A stretch of DNA of 64,000 bases from Hyposmocoma kahamanoa. Lineage: Eukaryota > Arthropoda > Insecta > Lepidoptera > Cosmopterigidae. Under the pieces are notes generated by a model that saw only the letters and a list, made by a program, of their open reading frames with translations, searched no databases and had not been told where the DNA came from. The translations under genes were made by a program, and so were the position numbers. This document shows, in pieces, positions 1 to 13,700 of this stretch (positions are counted from its first letter, which is position 1; each line of letters begins with the position of its first letter). Location: the NCBI RefSeq assembly GCF_003589595.1, contig NW_020654080.1, positions 296,604-360,603 on the forward strand, written 5' to 3'.

Positions 1-60
1 TAATATTTTTGATAGGAGAGAACAATCCCAAAATCTCATGTGTAAGGGAACACAGAAAAC

Positions 61-215
61 AAAAATGTTAAATTTTTATGAAATAGAACTATGAATTGTA
101 ATGAAGTAAAATTATAATTTCTTCTGAAATAAAATTATAAATTGTAATGAAAGAAAATTGTAAGTAAATGGTTTCTGAAATAAATTATAAATTGTAATGA
201 AATAAAATTAACATG
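61..215. repeat. Degenerate tandem repeat, about 50-bp unit
   Basis: The motif TATAAATTGTAATGAAA with a preceding CTGAAATAAAAT recurs near 77-122, 122-173 and 174-211. The three units have diverged, the first most. The rest of 1-740 is AT-rich, with no gene that I can support; the 65-codon open frame at 460-657 is not recognisable. Confidence 0.5.
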
Positions 216-739
216 CTTCGTAATCAAATAAGGCATATTATATAACAAATGCACTAAAAAGTTAGTTTTGTTGTATACAAATATATTATTTAGCGAAAAA
301 AACTAAAAAATAATTTTTATTATAAATTCCTAATTCCTCGTACCGGTACGAATAAGGAATATCCCACGAGTACGACTTAAGCAACGACACTTTCAAAATT
401 TCAAATCAAAATTACTGTTATAACATAAAAAGATCTGCCGTTTGCTCGTGCTTAAATGAATGCTAAAATACGTCAAAAATAGACGAATACCAAGAAAATT
501 ACCACCATATTGCTCCTTGGAGACAACAAAACGGTGCAAACACTTACTTTTTCATATTTTTCCCAACACGAACATCGGCCGCCGGTTTGTTTTTGTTTAC
601 TCGCTTAGCTTAATAGTTCAAATTTATATTACTAGATATTACTTCCCACGCATGTGAGACCAGATATCGCTGGAGTACGACTTAGGCTGTGCGGTGGCAC
701 GACTAACGCAACCTTATCCTACTAGACTAGCTTGCTTTA

Positions 740-1215
740 GATAGTATAATGTCCTACGGGATTCCCATGTGGGGTAAAAGCGGCAGACCTTATACATTTA
801 TTTTATACATTACTTATTTATATTACAATATTGCAAAAACAAACGATTCGTTCTGTGTACCGTTTAGGTTCTCGGGGTTCTCTCAGAGAAAAGTTTAAGG
901 AGACTGGTATCATGACTGTGGCATCACAGTACATTTACTCAAACATTTTATATGCCCGTAAAAATATACATAATTTCAATAAGAAAGAAGATATCCATAA
1001 TATTAACCTTAGAGCTAAGTCCAAACTCATGGTACCACGATTTCGTTTAACCAAGGTAAACAACTCTTTTATGGGGAACTGTATACGTTTTTACAATAAG
1101 ATTCCAGAGTACTGAGCTTAAAAACTACTTTAAATATATTTTAATTGAAAAGTCGTATTACAAAATGAAGACTACGAAAGATGTATGGAAAGATGACCTG
1201 GAACTAGATTCCACA
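740..1215 (+). pseudogene. Non-LTR retrotransposon RT fragment (C-terminal end)
   Basis: A broken reading frame matches the region after the RT catalytic core of Jockey-superfamily-like elements. SIMSYGIPMWGK lies near 745-780, followed by an open stretch 831-1115 with LGSRGSLREKFKETGIMTVA, VPRFRLTKVNNSFMGNCIRF and YNKIPEY. A frame change follows to LKNYFKYILIEKSYYK (about 1118-1165). The order and the 'YNK(L/I)P' motif are typical of these elements. The fragment is truncated at its 5' side, carries stops and frameshifts, and cannot encode a working enzyme. A similar but distinct fragment is at 20846-21770. Confidence 0.75.
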
Positions 1216-2329
1216 CAAATTTCAAAGTTCCATAGCATTTAAGTTAATTTGAAAAGAGCAATCCCTAAAGTTTCTTGCTCGTTCTTCTCATAGAGGCCAG
1301 CGTAGTGAACGAGCTGTAGCTTAAAAGTGACGTTTTCAAATGTAAATTTGTTTTACCTATGGAATAAATGATTCTATGACTTTAACTTTGAATAAATGAA
1401 TCAGTTCTTGTTGCAAAACTGTAGATTCGATTGATATGCCATACTAAAGTTGCAACGATGTTTTATTGTCCATACTGGGATAACTTTTCCTACGGCACGA
1501 TTTTTCAATCTTGACAACCACACGGCTTAGTTTAGTGAACACATAATCGAGATTTTTTTACTAAGGAATAGGTACGTCTATTCTTGCTTGTTCCTTGCGA
1601 AGTTGATCATCGCCTTGTAAAAAAGAATTACAATATTTCTACGCTGCTCTGTGGCTTTAGTTCAATTTACGTAAAATAATTTTCCAGTAGAGTATTATTT
1701 ATTTCATACATACAGCATTTTTTTACAGGACCACCCCAATAGTGTAATTGTGTTTGAAATTTTCTTCGTGAACTCGTTCTCAAAACAAGTAAAAATGTTC
1801 TTCAGCTACTCGATTTAGGGTGTGAATGGTGCGAGTAAGAGGCGCCTTGTCATCGACATCATAACCTAATGTCGATGCGCCTTGTTGCGCAGATTTGTCC
1901 TGTCTCGCGGCGCCGCCAGCAGCCGTGGTCGCCGGCGCCGATTCACGTACTCGTAGACGCGCATAGACAGAGTGATTGCAGCACTCTCGGGTTTGAAATT
2001 TTACCTCGCAATACTCGCACTATGTGACTTGCGAGAGCCAAATCTCTTCTTGGTTCCAACCATATCCAATACAAATAAGGATGGATACATCAAGGGATAG
2101 AAAGAAATATACTCCATATATTATGAAGCCTTAGTATGTACAAAACTTCCGCGAGTGGAGAAACCTTTCCCTTTTCAACCGACTATGGCTCTGCCAATAG
2201 AATTAAAGGACCGGAACACGCACTACCAAAGGAAAGGCTATTCGCAAAATGTATCTGTTTTGTACTGGGCACACTTGTTCACACCAAACCATTCGCTTTT
2301 TTGTACGATGAGTAAAAAAGAAGGTAATA
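1216..2329. other. No gene seen
   Basis: AT-rich sequence with one GC-rich, CpG-rich patch at about 1850-1965. No conserved reading frame, RNA gene or recognisable repeat was found. Confidence 0.4.
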
Positions 2330-2381
2330 GATTTATTCTCACATAGCTATATGTATACAGGCTGTTGATTCTTAAAGAGTA

Positions 2382-2830
2382 TTATATATAGCACTCCTCA
2401 GGACAGTTCTCTTCGTTTGGCCTATAGGCGTAACAACTTTGGTCAATTCTGCAGACGTCGGGTGTCTGAAGTGGTAATATACGCTGCGGAGTGGTCACCA
2501 TAATACTCTTTATCTTTATGCCAGGAGTGTATGCTGTCGGTATGGAGTATTGACGTAAAACGTGGCCGATCTTGTCCGCAGCTTCTTTAACACAGGCCAC
2601 ATGGGCTGGTTGTCTACTAAATTCCGGACGCTTGTGTTCTGCTATGCTTATATCTCCTTTTGACTTGGTATCCGTTTTTGTAAGTACCTCCTGACGACGT
2701 CATTACGTATTGCAAGTGACGTAGTTAGGTGGTGGTAGGTATCTGTCTGTGCGTGTTGGTTTGGTTGGTGTAAACAAAAGATTAAAATTCTTCGAAAACG
2801 CAAGTCGCCAATTTGCATGGGATAGTACAT
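2382..2830 (-). pseudogene. Penelope-like element fragment (RT C-terminus to start of GIY-YIG)
   Basis: On the minus strand two adjacent frames read like the linker region of Penelope-like retroelements. The first (2830-2648) contains HAQTDTYHHLTT, comparable to the 'PTHTDRYLHxxSHHP' region that follows the RT core. The second (2600-2382) contains EAADKIGHVLRQYSIPTAYT, then a basic linker, then PLQTPDVCRIDQSC. This matches the usual arrangement 'IGRVL...PL.TPGVYRI.C', where the last part opens the GIY-YIG endonuclease. The YIG half is absent, so the copy is truncated at 2382, and a frame change separates the parts. Assignment rests on motif order only. Confidence 0.6.
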
Positions 2831-4770
2831 GAGTTTTAAAATTCATCATTTATTCCACTGCGTCATTCATTCACTACTGCATCAAATCTGACCTGAAGTA
2901 TACAACACGATCGGTCTGAATCGTACACGCTATTACAGATATGCCTATTATATTAATATGTACTATAACATAATTGTGCAAAAGTATTAATATATTTTTT
3001 ATTAATTTGCCTGAATTTGAAATTTTAAAATTATTCGGGCGTCTAAACTTTACGTATTAGGAAAACGTTTAATGAACAGTCGTTGCACCTGTGTTCTACA
3101 CAACACCTGTTGTTGTGTAGAATGTGCAAGATATAGACTTTGAGAAAATAAAATTGTTCTAAATCTATATAAATAAATATCTTTTAAATAAAGGCGCGAC
3201 TAATGACAGAACTTTACAACTAGAATCAACTAACACACGAGTTACTGTGGGTACAGTATATTCAAGCTATTCATCTGATGTAGTCGAGATTGAGATACGT
3301 GCTTCTGTAATAAGCTTATCCTAGCGGGCAGAACAAAACTCCCGTAATTTTAAAACGACGAACCGAATAATTACAACTTCTTATCTGATTATTTCAATTC
3401 AAACTATATTATAACTATATTAATTAAAACTATGCATCACGCTGGAAACACCTCTCAACAACAAGTTATCCGTTTGTAATTTTTTACACATCAGATTGCA
3501 CAATATTATTTAATATTGTTCTGGTTCACTGAGTACACATCACTTCAGGGAAATACAAACTTTCTATGACGGAAAGACGCGAGAGAACACTTGGAACTTC
3601 TTTTCGAAACTATTATAAGAAAACAAATTAAAACATACATAATGTAAAACTTTAACTTGTAAAACCACATTAAGTTAACTTAAACATTATATAATTAATT
3701 GTATTTTGATCGGCAACAAGGTGAATTAATAAAACACGATTTAATGGAAAGTGCTATTCTACGAGAGCCAGTCTCGTGTGTTGAACGTAACACGCGACGA
3801 CGACGACACGTGCGCGTGCGCAACCTTGACGGTGCGCGGTGTGCCGTTATACCGTAATCGTGAATCAGAATCAGAATTCACATCGACTACGTAAGCGATT
3901 ACAATTACTTAGGTACTTGTGTTGAAATAATTTATGAATTTTGAAAATATATTTTTTTCTATGAATAGGATGTATAGGTACGTAGTATAAAGACTGTGTG
4001 ATATTTGAACAAGTTCATTTCCGACTACATGGTGGTGTAATCTCACGAAATAATATAAACGTTGGTTAATTTTTGACAGAACATACGACATTATTGATAA
4101 AGAGACTGGCATTGAAATAACTGAGTTAGGATTATTTTATATTTTATTATAGTTTTTTATTTTTTTATTTTATATATAGTAGGAATCACTATTTGCTAGC
4201 GTCGAAACTCGGTCTTAACGTCCGAGAAGGTCGTAAACTTACAAGGTCGTTCGACAGACCAAAATCATTAAGCAGCTTGTTATGCGAAGTGTGCATATTT
4301 TGCAGGTGAATAGTCGATTCTCGTAGTTGGAGCCTACCGGATCTTAGTCACCGAAAAGCCATCGCCATCTCACCAAGTCGCCCCAGACACTAAGAAACAC
4401 ACAAATGGAGCATTCCAACTGTAGATTTGGTTTCATTTCCCATATTACATTATAGAAATCGCGTGAAAATTTTGACCGTTGCCTTCATCGATTCTTTGAA
4501 CGTCTGTGGTTCTCACCTAAGCGCACTTTTTGTTCCTATAGTAATGTCTATTACCTTTGGTTGAATATTAGCGATCAACCCAGTCTTGTATCTAGTCTTC
4601 CCATTCGGGTTTTAACTTCTGAACTTAGAAAAGGAAAAAAAAGCACCCACGGATAACTTTCTTAGAAATATAAAATGTTATTTGTATTTCTTTGATCAAA
4701 TACATCATTGAGCTATTCAATACTCTATATCGGAGTCAATCATGTTTAAAAAGTAAAGCGAATACCTATT
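2831..4770. other. No gene seen
   Basis: AT-rich apart from the hairpin at 3083-3129 and a CpG-rich patch near 3775-3850. The minus-strand 67-codon frame at 3909-4112 has no recognisable motif. Confidence 0.35.
3083..3129. repeat. Perfect 12-bp hairpin with outer 6-bp extension
   Basis: TTCTACACAACA (3094-3105) is exactly inverted at 3111-3122 around a 5-nt loop. After a short mismatch the stem resumes with TTGCAC (3083-3088) against GTGCAA (3124-3129). Confidence 0.6.
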
Positions 4771-4870
4771 ATTCAAATTCAAATTCAAATATATTTATTT
4801 CAGATAAAAATCCATATAGTATTATGGAATTAACTCTCATAAAAAAAATTCTAAACCAAAAACGTTTTTG
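4771..4870 (-). mobile_element. LINE 3' end with (TTGAAT)n tail
   Basis: On the minus strand this reads ...TCTGAAATAAATATATTTGA followed by repeated GAATTT units. A near-coding AT-rich end, AATAAA and a short tandem tail is the usual 3' terminus of Jockey/CR1-type elements in Lepidoptera. No coding part was recognised upstream. Confidence 0.5.
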
Positions 4871-7800
4871 AGAATTAATCGACAAAGCCTACAAACAGAC
4901 AAACAATAATTTTTTATTTGTTTATATTTTAAAGCTTGTACTAAGCTTGTCTGTGCTGTTGCCTTTTATTATGGCGTCGAGACTGCAGCACATCGTTTCA
5001 TTGCGACGCAAATGGTAGTGGATACGTTTACGTTAAAAAGAATTTGATGAAATATTGTACGTTTGTATGATGAAATGTAAATGGATTGAGTAGCATGATG
5101 CTTTCCGTTTATTATTAACTAGCATTATTGCGGTCTTCGCCGCCTGAGATACACGTATGTATGTGTACTGTATACATAAATGCAGGTAACCAGGTTGCTT
5201 ATGGTTCCGCGTTGCTTATGTTGATAAGATTTGCGATTCAGGAAATAGTTAAAAAGTAAACCGCACTGAAAGTAATTTCGTATACATCTATGGACAACAT
5301 TGTCAATCCGTGCGCAAGATCAGAGGCGCGGCAGTTGCCGCCTTATTGTCGTCGCGCTGCACGCATGTCGACCCTCTTACACTTGACCTCGTCGGCACAT
5401 AACACTACATAACCTGATCTGGCTTGGAAACCAGCTGTTTCTGTTGTGTGGTTAACCAATTTAAAATAATAAGATGAAAACAATTGATTATTTCTTTTAT
5501 TTTATTAAATTTCAAAAAGGTTCTACAAAAAGTGACTATTCGTTGTAGCTAGGCAAAATCTTAGAGGTGAGCTAACCAGCTCGATACTTAAATTAATTTA
5601 CAATTAACTAAATCAGCTAACTCTAGTGTATATGTTCTCTTATTTATTCGCGTATTTGCGAATAGGGTACGAAATATCGGCGCATTTTGGTGAATACCAT
5701 TTTTGCCTTTTAAAGGTAATGGAATTTCAAATGGCAAAACACACGGAGTACCTACATGATATGACATCCGAAGCATATAATGTTTTGTAGTGGCCAAACA
5801 GAAGTACTCAATTAAATGTTGTTGTAAATAAAACATTGGGCTTTTCATTGGGTAAATGGTTCCACTATTGGGCGGCTTCGCGAGCCTTATTCTTCTAACC
5901 TAAAGGCATATAATCCTCCTGTGAATTAAGTGAGTTTGAGGTCGGCCGCTATTCTAAAAAAGCCGATATGTATTAGAACAAACAAATGAGTTATAGGTAA
6001 ATAACGGAATGTGCCTAACATAAACTTTGAAAAGAATGTCAAGGGAGTAGAGTGTAAATCCCTTCAAGCCCGCATTGTTGTTCTAAGAATGGCCTGTTTG
6101 CCCGCTCGCGCCGGGAAATCACTAGCGTTATGCAAATTTGAGGCGCGAGCGCAAGCACGATACCGTGCGACTCGCGCCCGCGGCCGCGTCGCGTGCTGGC
6201 GACCGACGTCTCGTTATTAGTTAGAGGACGGCACTGGGATACCTCCAATTGCCTCGTGTCATGTTTCATTGTGCTATCACTACAATGAGCACTAAATCCA
6301 ATATTATAGAAACACATAATTATTTTTCGAGGTAGTGTCTGCAAACTTTTACAGTTTAAACAGTTAATCTGTTAGCGTAAAATATAATCGTTCTATTTCC
6401 AAACCGACCCGCCGTATGAGTGTGATCCTTTGCATTTTTCAGTTGCATGTAAATAATGTTATAATGTCGATATTTATAAATATATCTTACGTTTTTCCGA
6501 GGGATGAACCGCGCATGTGTCATGGCGCGTGGCACATTGCGCGCGCGCCGACTCCGAGAATATGATTCAACGGGCTTGCCCTCTGACGGTAGACCTCTGC
6601 TCAATACTCAAACTGCTTTTAATAATGTTTTGTAACGTCGTCATGTATAGTTCACGTAAATAGGCGCTTCAATATCGAGTTGTGGAGACCAACCTGTTAC
6701 ACGAAAACAAAGTGAATGCGAGTTGATCTAATCGGAACTATTACTTACTTAAGTATTAAATAAGTAGCGCACGCGAGTCGCCGATATATGAAAAGATTGC
6801 AGACAAAAAATTCAAAGCGGTTGCGTAAGCTGCGTCTGCGATGGGAAAAACGTATGATTTCAAGAACGACAAGACTAATAAAAGGCACAAATACAGTTGG
6901 TCGAAGTGACGTCAAGAATTTTTAAGGAAATTCGACTAGGTATCATCATATCACTCATCAGGTCGTGTTGACTATAATTTTTTGTCTATATTTCACCAGA
7001 ACATTATTACGAGTAAGCACCTAGGAAAAAAAAGTTCCAAATTGTTAATGATTGTTTATTCGTTCTATCAAACAATATGAATTGGAATTTCCTTTTAATT
7101 TTCCAAAGCTGCAAGTAAATGTCGCAAGTAAGTAGACCATGCGTTTGTATGGCACAATTTTGTGGCAATCAATCAAATTCATAAGACTCGAAGCAATGCT
7201 CCTGCACACGGATCCCGGATCACGACCGTATATCGGAGCACTGCGCGTAATTATGGCAGATCGCTGTAGCGCCGAGCAGGAGATGCCGCGAGTTTGCGCA
7301 TATACATCACATATACATATATCACTGGCTTGTTGCTTTCACACGCGAGGTAGAGAGGCCCGTGTATCTTTCTCCGCGTCCTTGACCGCCACTTTAGAGC
7401 CAGTCTCGTGCTTCTGTTAATGATTGCGCCGTATCGTGAAAACACGCATCCACTCTGGGCAAAGACACTGTTACGCAATATCCTGCTTTTAAAAAAACTT
7501 TCCAAGATAAAAAGAATCGCCGTGCGATTACACCGCTACACATAGACTGATAAAACTTTGACTAGATGTAAATAATAACGTATTTTGCATTATATCGTTT
7601 GACAATATTATGCAACCTTGTGTAACAAACAGCGGCAATAGATTTCAGCGGGCGTTGTTCGCCGATCGCCACAATGTCGATGGGTGTTGGGCAAGTAGTG
7701 ATATGCTGAGCCCCAGTCAAACTAAAAAAAGTTTTTATTTCATAGGTAACCAAATTACACTTGAAATTGTCACATCGGTTAAACTCTACTCATCCCTAGC

Positions 7801-8780
7801 CTAGATTCCTCTGAAAAGAGTGATAAAAAAACTCTAGGAGTTGCTCTTTGTAAATAAACATTTTCTTATTTCAAATACCATAGATCGAGACTACCTGCAA
7901 GGGTTAACCAGGTCGCTATCATGGATGTTTGTCATCCAAGTACGCAGAAGCTGTATAAATAACCTTTAGCATGAAGTTTTTGTTTCAATGTAGTTTACTA
8001 GGCTTACGAGGATTGAAACTACAGTGATATGAATCTTATTTGTTACAGAAACGTATCACACATTGCCTCATAAATGAATTTTGCATATCATTAGTGACTT
8101 TTTGAAGACGACTGTCAGTGACAGCTAGTTTATTTTAATTCCTCGTCTTAAGTAATGTCTATCACCATAAAAAAAATACTATTTTTCATTTTCACAAATG
8201 TAATGTGACGATGTTATTTCTTAAAACTTCTCTTTAAACTCCTACCGTCACTTTCGTTGTCATAAGGCGGTCATGGTGCCGCCATGACGCAACTCACACA
8301 CATGTTACACTTCGGCGGAACACCGCCGCGGATGTTGACCTGCCGTCGCACGCAAAGAACGTCAAATAATTACATTATTACTATTTACATGATACGTATA
8401 GTAGTGTCACAATTACTTCGAACTAACGCAAAGCGTATTACTTAATTGGTATGTAAGACTGGTTTGTATTGGCATTTTTTTTGCAATTTATCATAGGATG
8501 TCCAATTGTCTATTTCAATCAATTAAGAAAGATAGGAATAGTATTTTCGTATCCACAATTTATTGGCTATGCTTTTATGAAACAAACATATACGGACTTT
8601 TGAAATGAATGAATTAAGATTTATGATGCGAATGTGTTGTGGAAGGGTTCGTACCAAAAGGACTTACATTGACCAGTCAGCGATGTCCTCAAAAAGGCTG
8701 GGATCCAAAGTGACAAGAATGAACAAAAGAAATGTGAGACTTCAGAGATGTGTCAGGATAGAGTAAAGGTGGCGTTCCGC
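4871..8780. other. No gene seen
   Basis: Several short open frames (for example 5588-5848 minus, 6039-6344 minus, 7139-7420 plus) lack recognisable motifs and overlap each other on opposite strands. A CpG-rich patch lies at 6090-6215. Confidence 0.35.
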
Positions 8781-8830
8781 GGTCTCTGCCTACCCCTCCT
8801 GTGGGACTAGGGCGTGAGCTTGTGTTTGTA
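8781..8830 (+). mobile_element. LINE 3' terminal fragment ('CTGCCTACCCC' family)
   Basis: GGTCTCTGCCTACCCCT followed by GGGACTAGGGCGTGAGCTTG is close to the common end of an insect LINE family (consensus-like 'CTGCCTACCCC...GGGA.A..GGCGTGA'). A second, more decayed copy is at 20791-20845. Confidence 0.5.
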
Positions 8831-10615
8831 CATATACGGAAAATGACACTATTGTCTCGAAGGCAAACGCTGATTTTCTAACCTTTCAAGCACAACATCA
8901 CAGAACAATTAAACACAATAGAGTTGTTAATAAGAAGTTCATTAAAGCCACAAGCTTCGTTAATCTACTTTTGACCTGGAAATGTTTGATGACGTGCACT
9001 TGCAAGTAGCTAGTTAGATAAACATACAGTCGACGCGGACGACGTGACCATGGGCTCACCAAAACGCGCACGTGTGGAGGCGTGAACTGTGTGACGTAAC
9101 GACGTCAGCGACGCGACGCAGCATCCGCTGAGAGAAAACCCACTTGGTGCTTGGAATATCATCGTCGGTGGACTAATGCATAAATTAATCAGCTATGTTT
9201 AGTTAATTTTGACGTTTCCTGCGACGACGTATGAACAAACAAACTTACGGTAAACAGGTAAAGTTAGGTATACATAGTGAGTATAATCTGTATCAAAAGT
9301 ACCGAGTTTATATTTGTGAAATATTTTGTCAACAACTTTCATACAAAATAAATTGTCTATAGTTCGTTGGTATTCTGAGAAATCTATACTCAGGAAATCA
9401 AACAAAGTTGTAGCATCTTTTCCCACACGACAAATTGTACTTGGTCATAGGCACTTCGTCTCGATAACAGGCAACCGACAGTACTCGACCGTATATAACT
9501 AAGGACGCGGTGCTGGCGCTCGCTGGTTCACGGGCCGCTTGATCACGCTGCGAAAATGTAGGCCAGAAGCCGTTGCCAGTTTGCATTACGTATGCCCATT
9601 AGACAAGCAGTTCGAACGTTCGCTTTTTTAAATGTGGTGATTCAAACTGTAGTTCATTTCCAGTTGACTTAGAAACTTGTAATTACATAAATTTACACGA
9701 AGTTCGGACGGGGTCAAAGAAAATATGAAGGAACTTTAATTATAGTTGGCACCTAACTCCATTCCCACCCTTTTGTCGGCAAAGCCGAGCTACTGATTCG
9801 CTCTGAATTTTGCATCTTTTTCTTCGCATGGCCGCTTTCGACGGGATGTATTACATTACCATCTGCGTTTGTTGGGCGCCTCGTGCGTCACTCGTGTTAC
9901 ATCACGAGAACAACGTATGTTAAGCGTTACGTTACGTCGACTTCTTAAAAAACAATTGTAAACTTTCCGTTAGTAACGTGAAATGACTGCACGGAAAAAA
10001 TAAACGTACCACTTAAACCCTGCAATGACCGGTTAAAGTGACCACAAAGTGAGTCAGCAGGCGAAGCGCGGGCGCGGGACGGTGGCGACAACAATGGCAA
10101 GTAAACCTGCTGTGAATGAATGGAGTTGAATTCCCGACATCCGCCGGCCTGCCCGCGCCCCCTCCCTTCTACACTTAACGTAAACAGACGAAAAAACGCC
10201 TGACAATAACAGCATTTAGGAATAAAGATCAAAGAGGCGAGAATGCGGATGGACAATAAATCGGGGACAACGAATGGGCGCAAATATTTAGAGCTTTATG
10301 ATTCGGAGCGCCGGCGCTAAGTGCGTCAGCACTTCTCGGTAGCTGCGGGAGAGTGCGGGCGCAGCGGGCGGCGGTTAACAGTCTAGGACTAAAAGGTGCA
10401 TTATTATGCATTCACTCCGACACAAAACCTGCCATTTAACAGTGAAAGACAAAGAACGTTTTGCCACCGAGGGAGAAAGAAAGGGATTATTTGGAGACAA
10501 TTACTGAGGTTGCGCTCACTGATAAAAATGTATTATATTCACAAATGAAAAGGCGACGCCTTTCTCACATTTTATTTTTATTACACTATTTCTTTCTCTA
10601 GCACACACTTTCCAT
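8831..10615. other. No gene seen
   Basis: Mixed AT-rich sequence with a GC-rich block at about 10040-10165 continuing patchily to 10380. The minus-strand frames at 9398-9586 and 9945-10283 are not recognisable. Regulatory sequence is possible but not shown. Confidence 0.3.
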
Positions 10616-10747
10616 TAAGCGGCTAGTTGCGGGCGGTGGGCCGCGTCAATGACTATGGTATAAGTAATGAATGACTTAGATATTTGAATAAAATAAGAGT
10701 CGTGCGCTGAGAGTTGACCAGCCGAGCCGCCCGCGACTAGCCGCTTA
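10616..10747. repeat. GC-rich fold-back element, arms about 23 bp
   Basis: The left arm begins TAAGCGGCTAGTTGCGGGCG at 10616. The right arm (10722-10747) is its reverse complement with one change (GTCGCGGG) and weaker pairing at the inner end. A spacer of about 80 bp separates them. The arms are flanked by TA/TTA, so a miniature inverted-repeat transposon with a TA or TTA/TAA target is possible. Only one copy is visible here. Confidence 0.5.
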
Positions 10748-13700
10748 CTGCAAAATGCGTTAAAACCGTTAAAATGTAGCCAATTTTTATTTCCCCGTAA
10801 CTATGTGTTAATGATGTAACCCTATGGTTGTGTTGCCGAATATCCTGTTTATAAAATTTTCTTATTTTCGGACAGAGATTTCTTTCAGGCCCAAAGCGAA
10901 TTTTGTGTACCCGGCGTCGTGCGGTAAGTATATTACTGTATTATCTTAAACAAATACACAGTGGAAATCTTTTTAGGTGCAGCATATTCTGAGTAAAAGT
11001 AAATCTGTGAAGTCGTAAAGATAGATGGGATGTCCCTGCGTTGCCTTCTCAGTATGTCGTTAGTTAAAAGTGACCACAGAAAGGAGCATTAAGTAGACAC
11101 TTATAACAATAAGAAATATTCCGTTATGTTTGTCGGTTATTTGTTTCACAACATTCCATTTCTTATCGTGTCCCATTACTTCCATTCATCGTCACTGGCG
11201 GGCGGAGACGGCACAAGGGTAGCCGGTGTCAAAAGCCTGTTGTTTCAAACAGCCTTTTCATGGAAACGAGCTTCCCTTTTTTGCTCACATTCCGCGCTCG
11301 TTAGTCAATGAACCTGCGTCACGGGACCAAAAAGAATAAAAGAATATTCGATGCAAGGCATCGGCAAGTCTGTACAAGTTGCGTGGACACAGACCTCACG
11401 CCGTAACGGAATGCACGTCGGGTTGAATGAATGGCGGCTATAACATATAAGAAAGGAAATAGTTAATTTGAATTATTATTAATACATATTTCAAGTATAT
11501 TCCACCAAAAATATTAAACAATACTGACTAGTTAATTCGTAAAAATAATTCTACTTGACTTCAACATTTAACAACTATTATTTTTACCCAGTTACTTTTT
11601 TCAATAATGCTATGTGAAATTATATTACTCATGATAATTAAATTAATTAAAAACATGTAATTAAATTAATGTATAATTGTTATAAATATAATTTCATTAT
11701 CTCAGATTAAGTAATTCAACAGACTCTAAAAAGAAAGGATGAGAGCCCTTGCGACGCCCGCCATATTTGACCCGAGTACAATTTGTTGCGAAGTTGTGTT
11801 CAAGGAAAAATAATAAAAGATATAGTAAAATATATTGTGTTTTCATATATAATTTAAGAAATATTCATTCATATAATTAACTTTTATAATTTTAAAATTC
11901 TTTTATATGCATGATGTAACACAAATTTTGCTTTTTATTAGCATTGACATGAGGCCAAACAAATAATGAAAATTTTACTTTACAATATTTTTACTTATAT
12001 ATATTTTTTATATATATTTTTTGTTACGCATATTCGTTAGGCGTTACCCGCGTTTAAGATTGAAATTCAACATATTAGTAGTTAGCTTAGCGTATGTTAT
12101 ATGGGTACCGCGCCGTCTGCGCTCCGGCTCGTTAGATTTTCGATTTGTGGTCACGTGTGTGGTTTTATTGTATAATAATAATAGCAACCCCACCTGATAT
12201 GTATGCACTCGGCTTTGGCTCGTGCCCATTGGGAAACCGGAAAACTCCGAGTAAAATAAAATTGTATAATAATAACAATGACAATAATAATCTTCATTTT
12301 CTCTCTACGAAGGCTACAAATTTTTATAAAGTAAGTTACCTATGTTTTAAGTTTAAGTTTACCTCACTAGCTCGGAAAGACTTTCTTTCTCATTAGAAAT
12401 CTGTGCGCAAAAACGTTTTTCCACGCAAGCTTGAAAAAGATTTTAGAAATTCGAACTTGACGACGGACCTAATTTTTTCTTTCAATGAAAAAAAAAACAT
12501 AATGACATGTTCAACTACGCGATTTGTCGTACATTATTTACGAAATATAAATCCGTTGGTGTATTTTATTCTTATTATTGTTGACATTAAATTGACAATG
12601 ATAACTAATTTTTGATGTAAGAATGTAGGTCAATGGTGTGAATGAATAAAACTGATTTGTTATCGTTCAACTGTTTTTCTTTCATCTACCATTTTCCACG
12701 CCATAGTGAGGTGAAAAGTCGTGTGTTTCGCTCGGCAGAGAAGTTGTTTTGCGTCTCATGCCTTGAAACCCTCGCCACGCTCAGGATTCTATTTTTGAAT
12801 TTTAACATAAATCTTAGGTTAGACTGGAGTCCATACGAGGTATTAACCTGTGCGACAGATCTCCAGGCTCTCACTTTTGGTCTTGCAAAAATGCAACAAG
12901 ATCAAGATTACAAGACCAAGACCGAATTTGGGCATCACTAGACGCCCAAAAGACCGTTAAATTACAGACATTACAAATATTTTAGAACTACATCATTTCC
13001 TGCGACCCCCAAGGCTACCACGTAGATAACTGGGCACATTAAGCCACGTGACAACATGACATAATAAGCAAACCATGGAGAAATGTGAGTAACATAGCAA
13101 ATACGGATTAGAGAGACGTTGCTGTAGAGTTGAGTCAACGATAATTGCTCATTGCCTGTTAGTATCTGTATACTTCTAGGCTCCTTGACGTCATAGAGGC
13201 GTAAACCGTTTTTCTCGGAAAGTAATGAGATGCACCCTGAGAAATAGAGGATTTTACGATTACGAGCACAATATGGTTTAGGTACCACGAGTTAAATTGG
13301 TATACTAATCATTTAACGTCTTGCTAAATATTACTCGTACGCCTTAGCGTGGACACGTGTTCATTTTTGATATAAAAGAACTATAACTGTACAATAGAAT
13401 ATTATTATAAATCTGCAATCAGCCGCACTACAGTGCGTTTGTATGGAACGGTTGAAATTAGTTACTTCAAACAAAAGAGAGTTCACAGCGGCTTATTGAC
13501 TCTCTCAGAACAAGTTCTCTCATTAGACTCTCTATGTGGGTGCCTTAAAAGATGCCACTGCCTTTTTAAGCGCACGTTTAATATGCAGCGAACTATAATT
13601 GTGCATCTAGTAGCAGCTGCCTCCTACGGGCAGCAGAGGGAGAATGGTTGCTCGGCAACTGAGAGGTCGGGATTCGAATAGTTTTGGCGGCTTCTACCTA

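Noticed and set aside
61..215. CRISPR-like array
   Set aside because: Units are degenerate and contiguous without unique spacers, and the sequence is eukaryotic.
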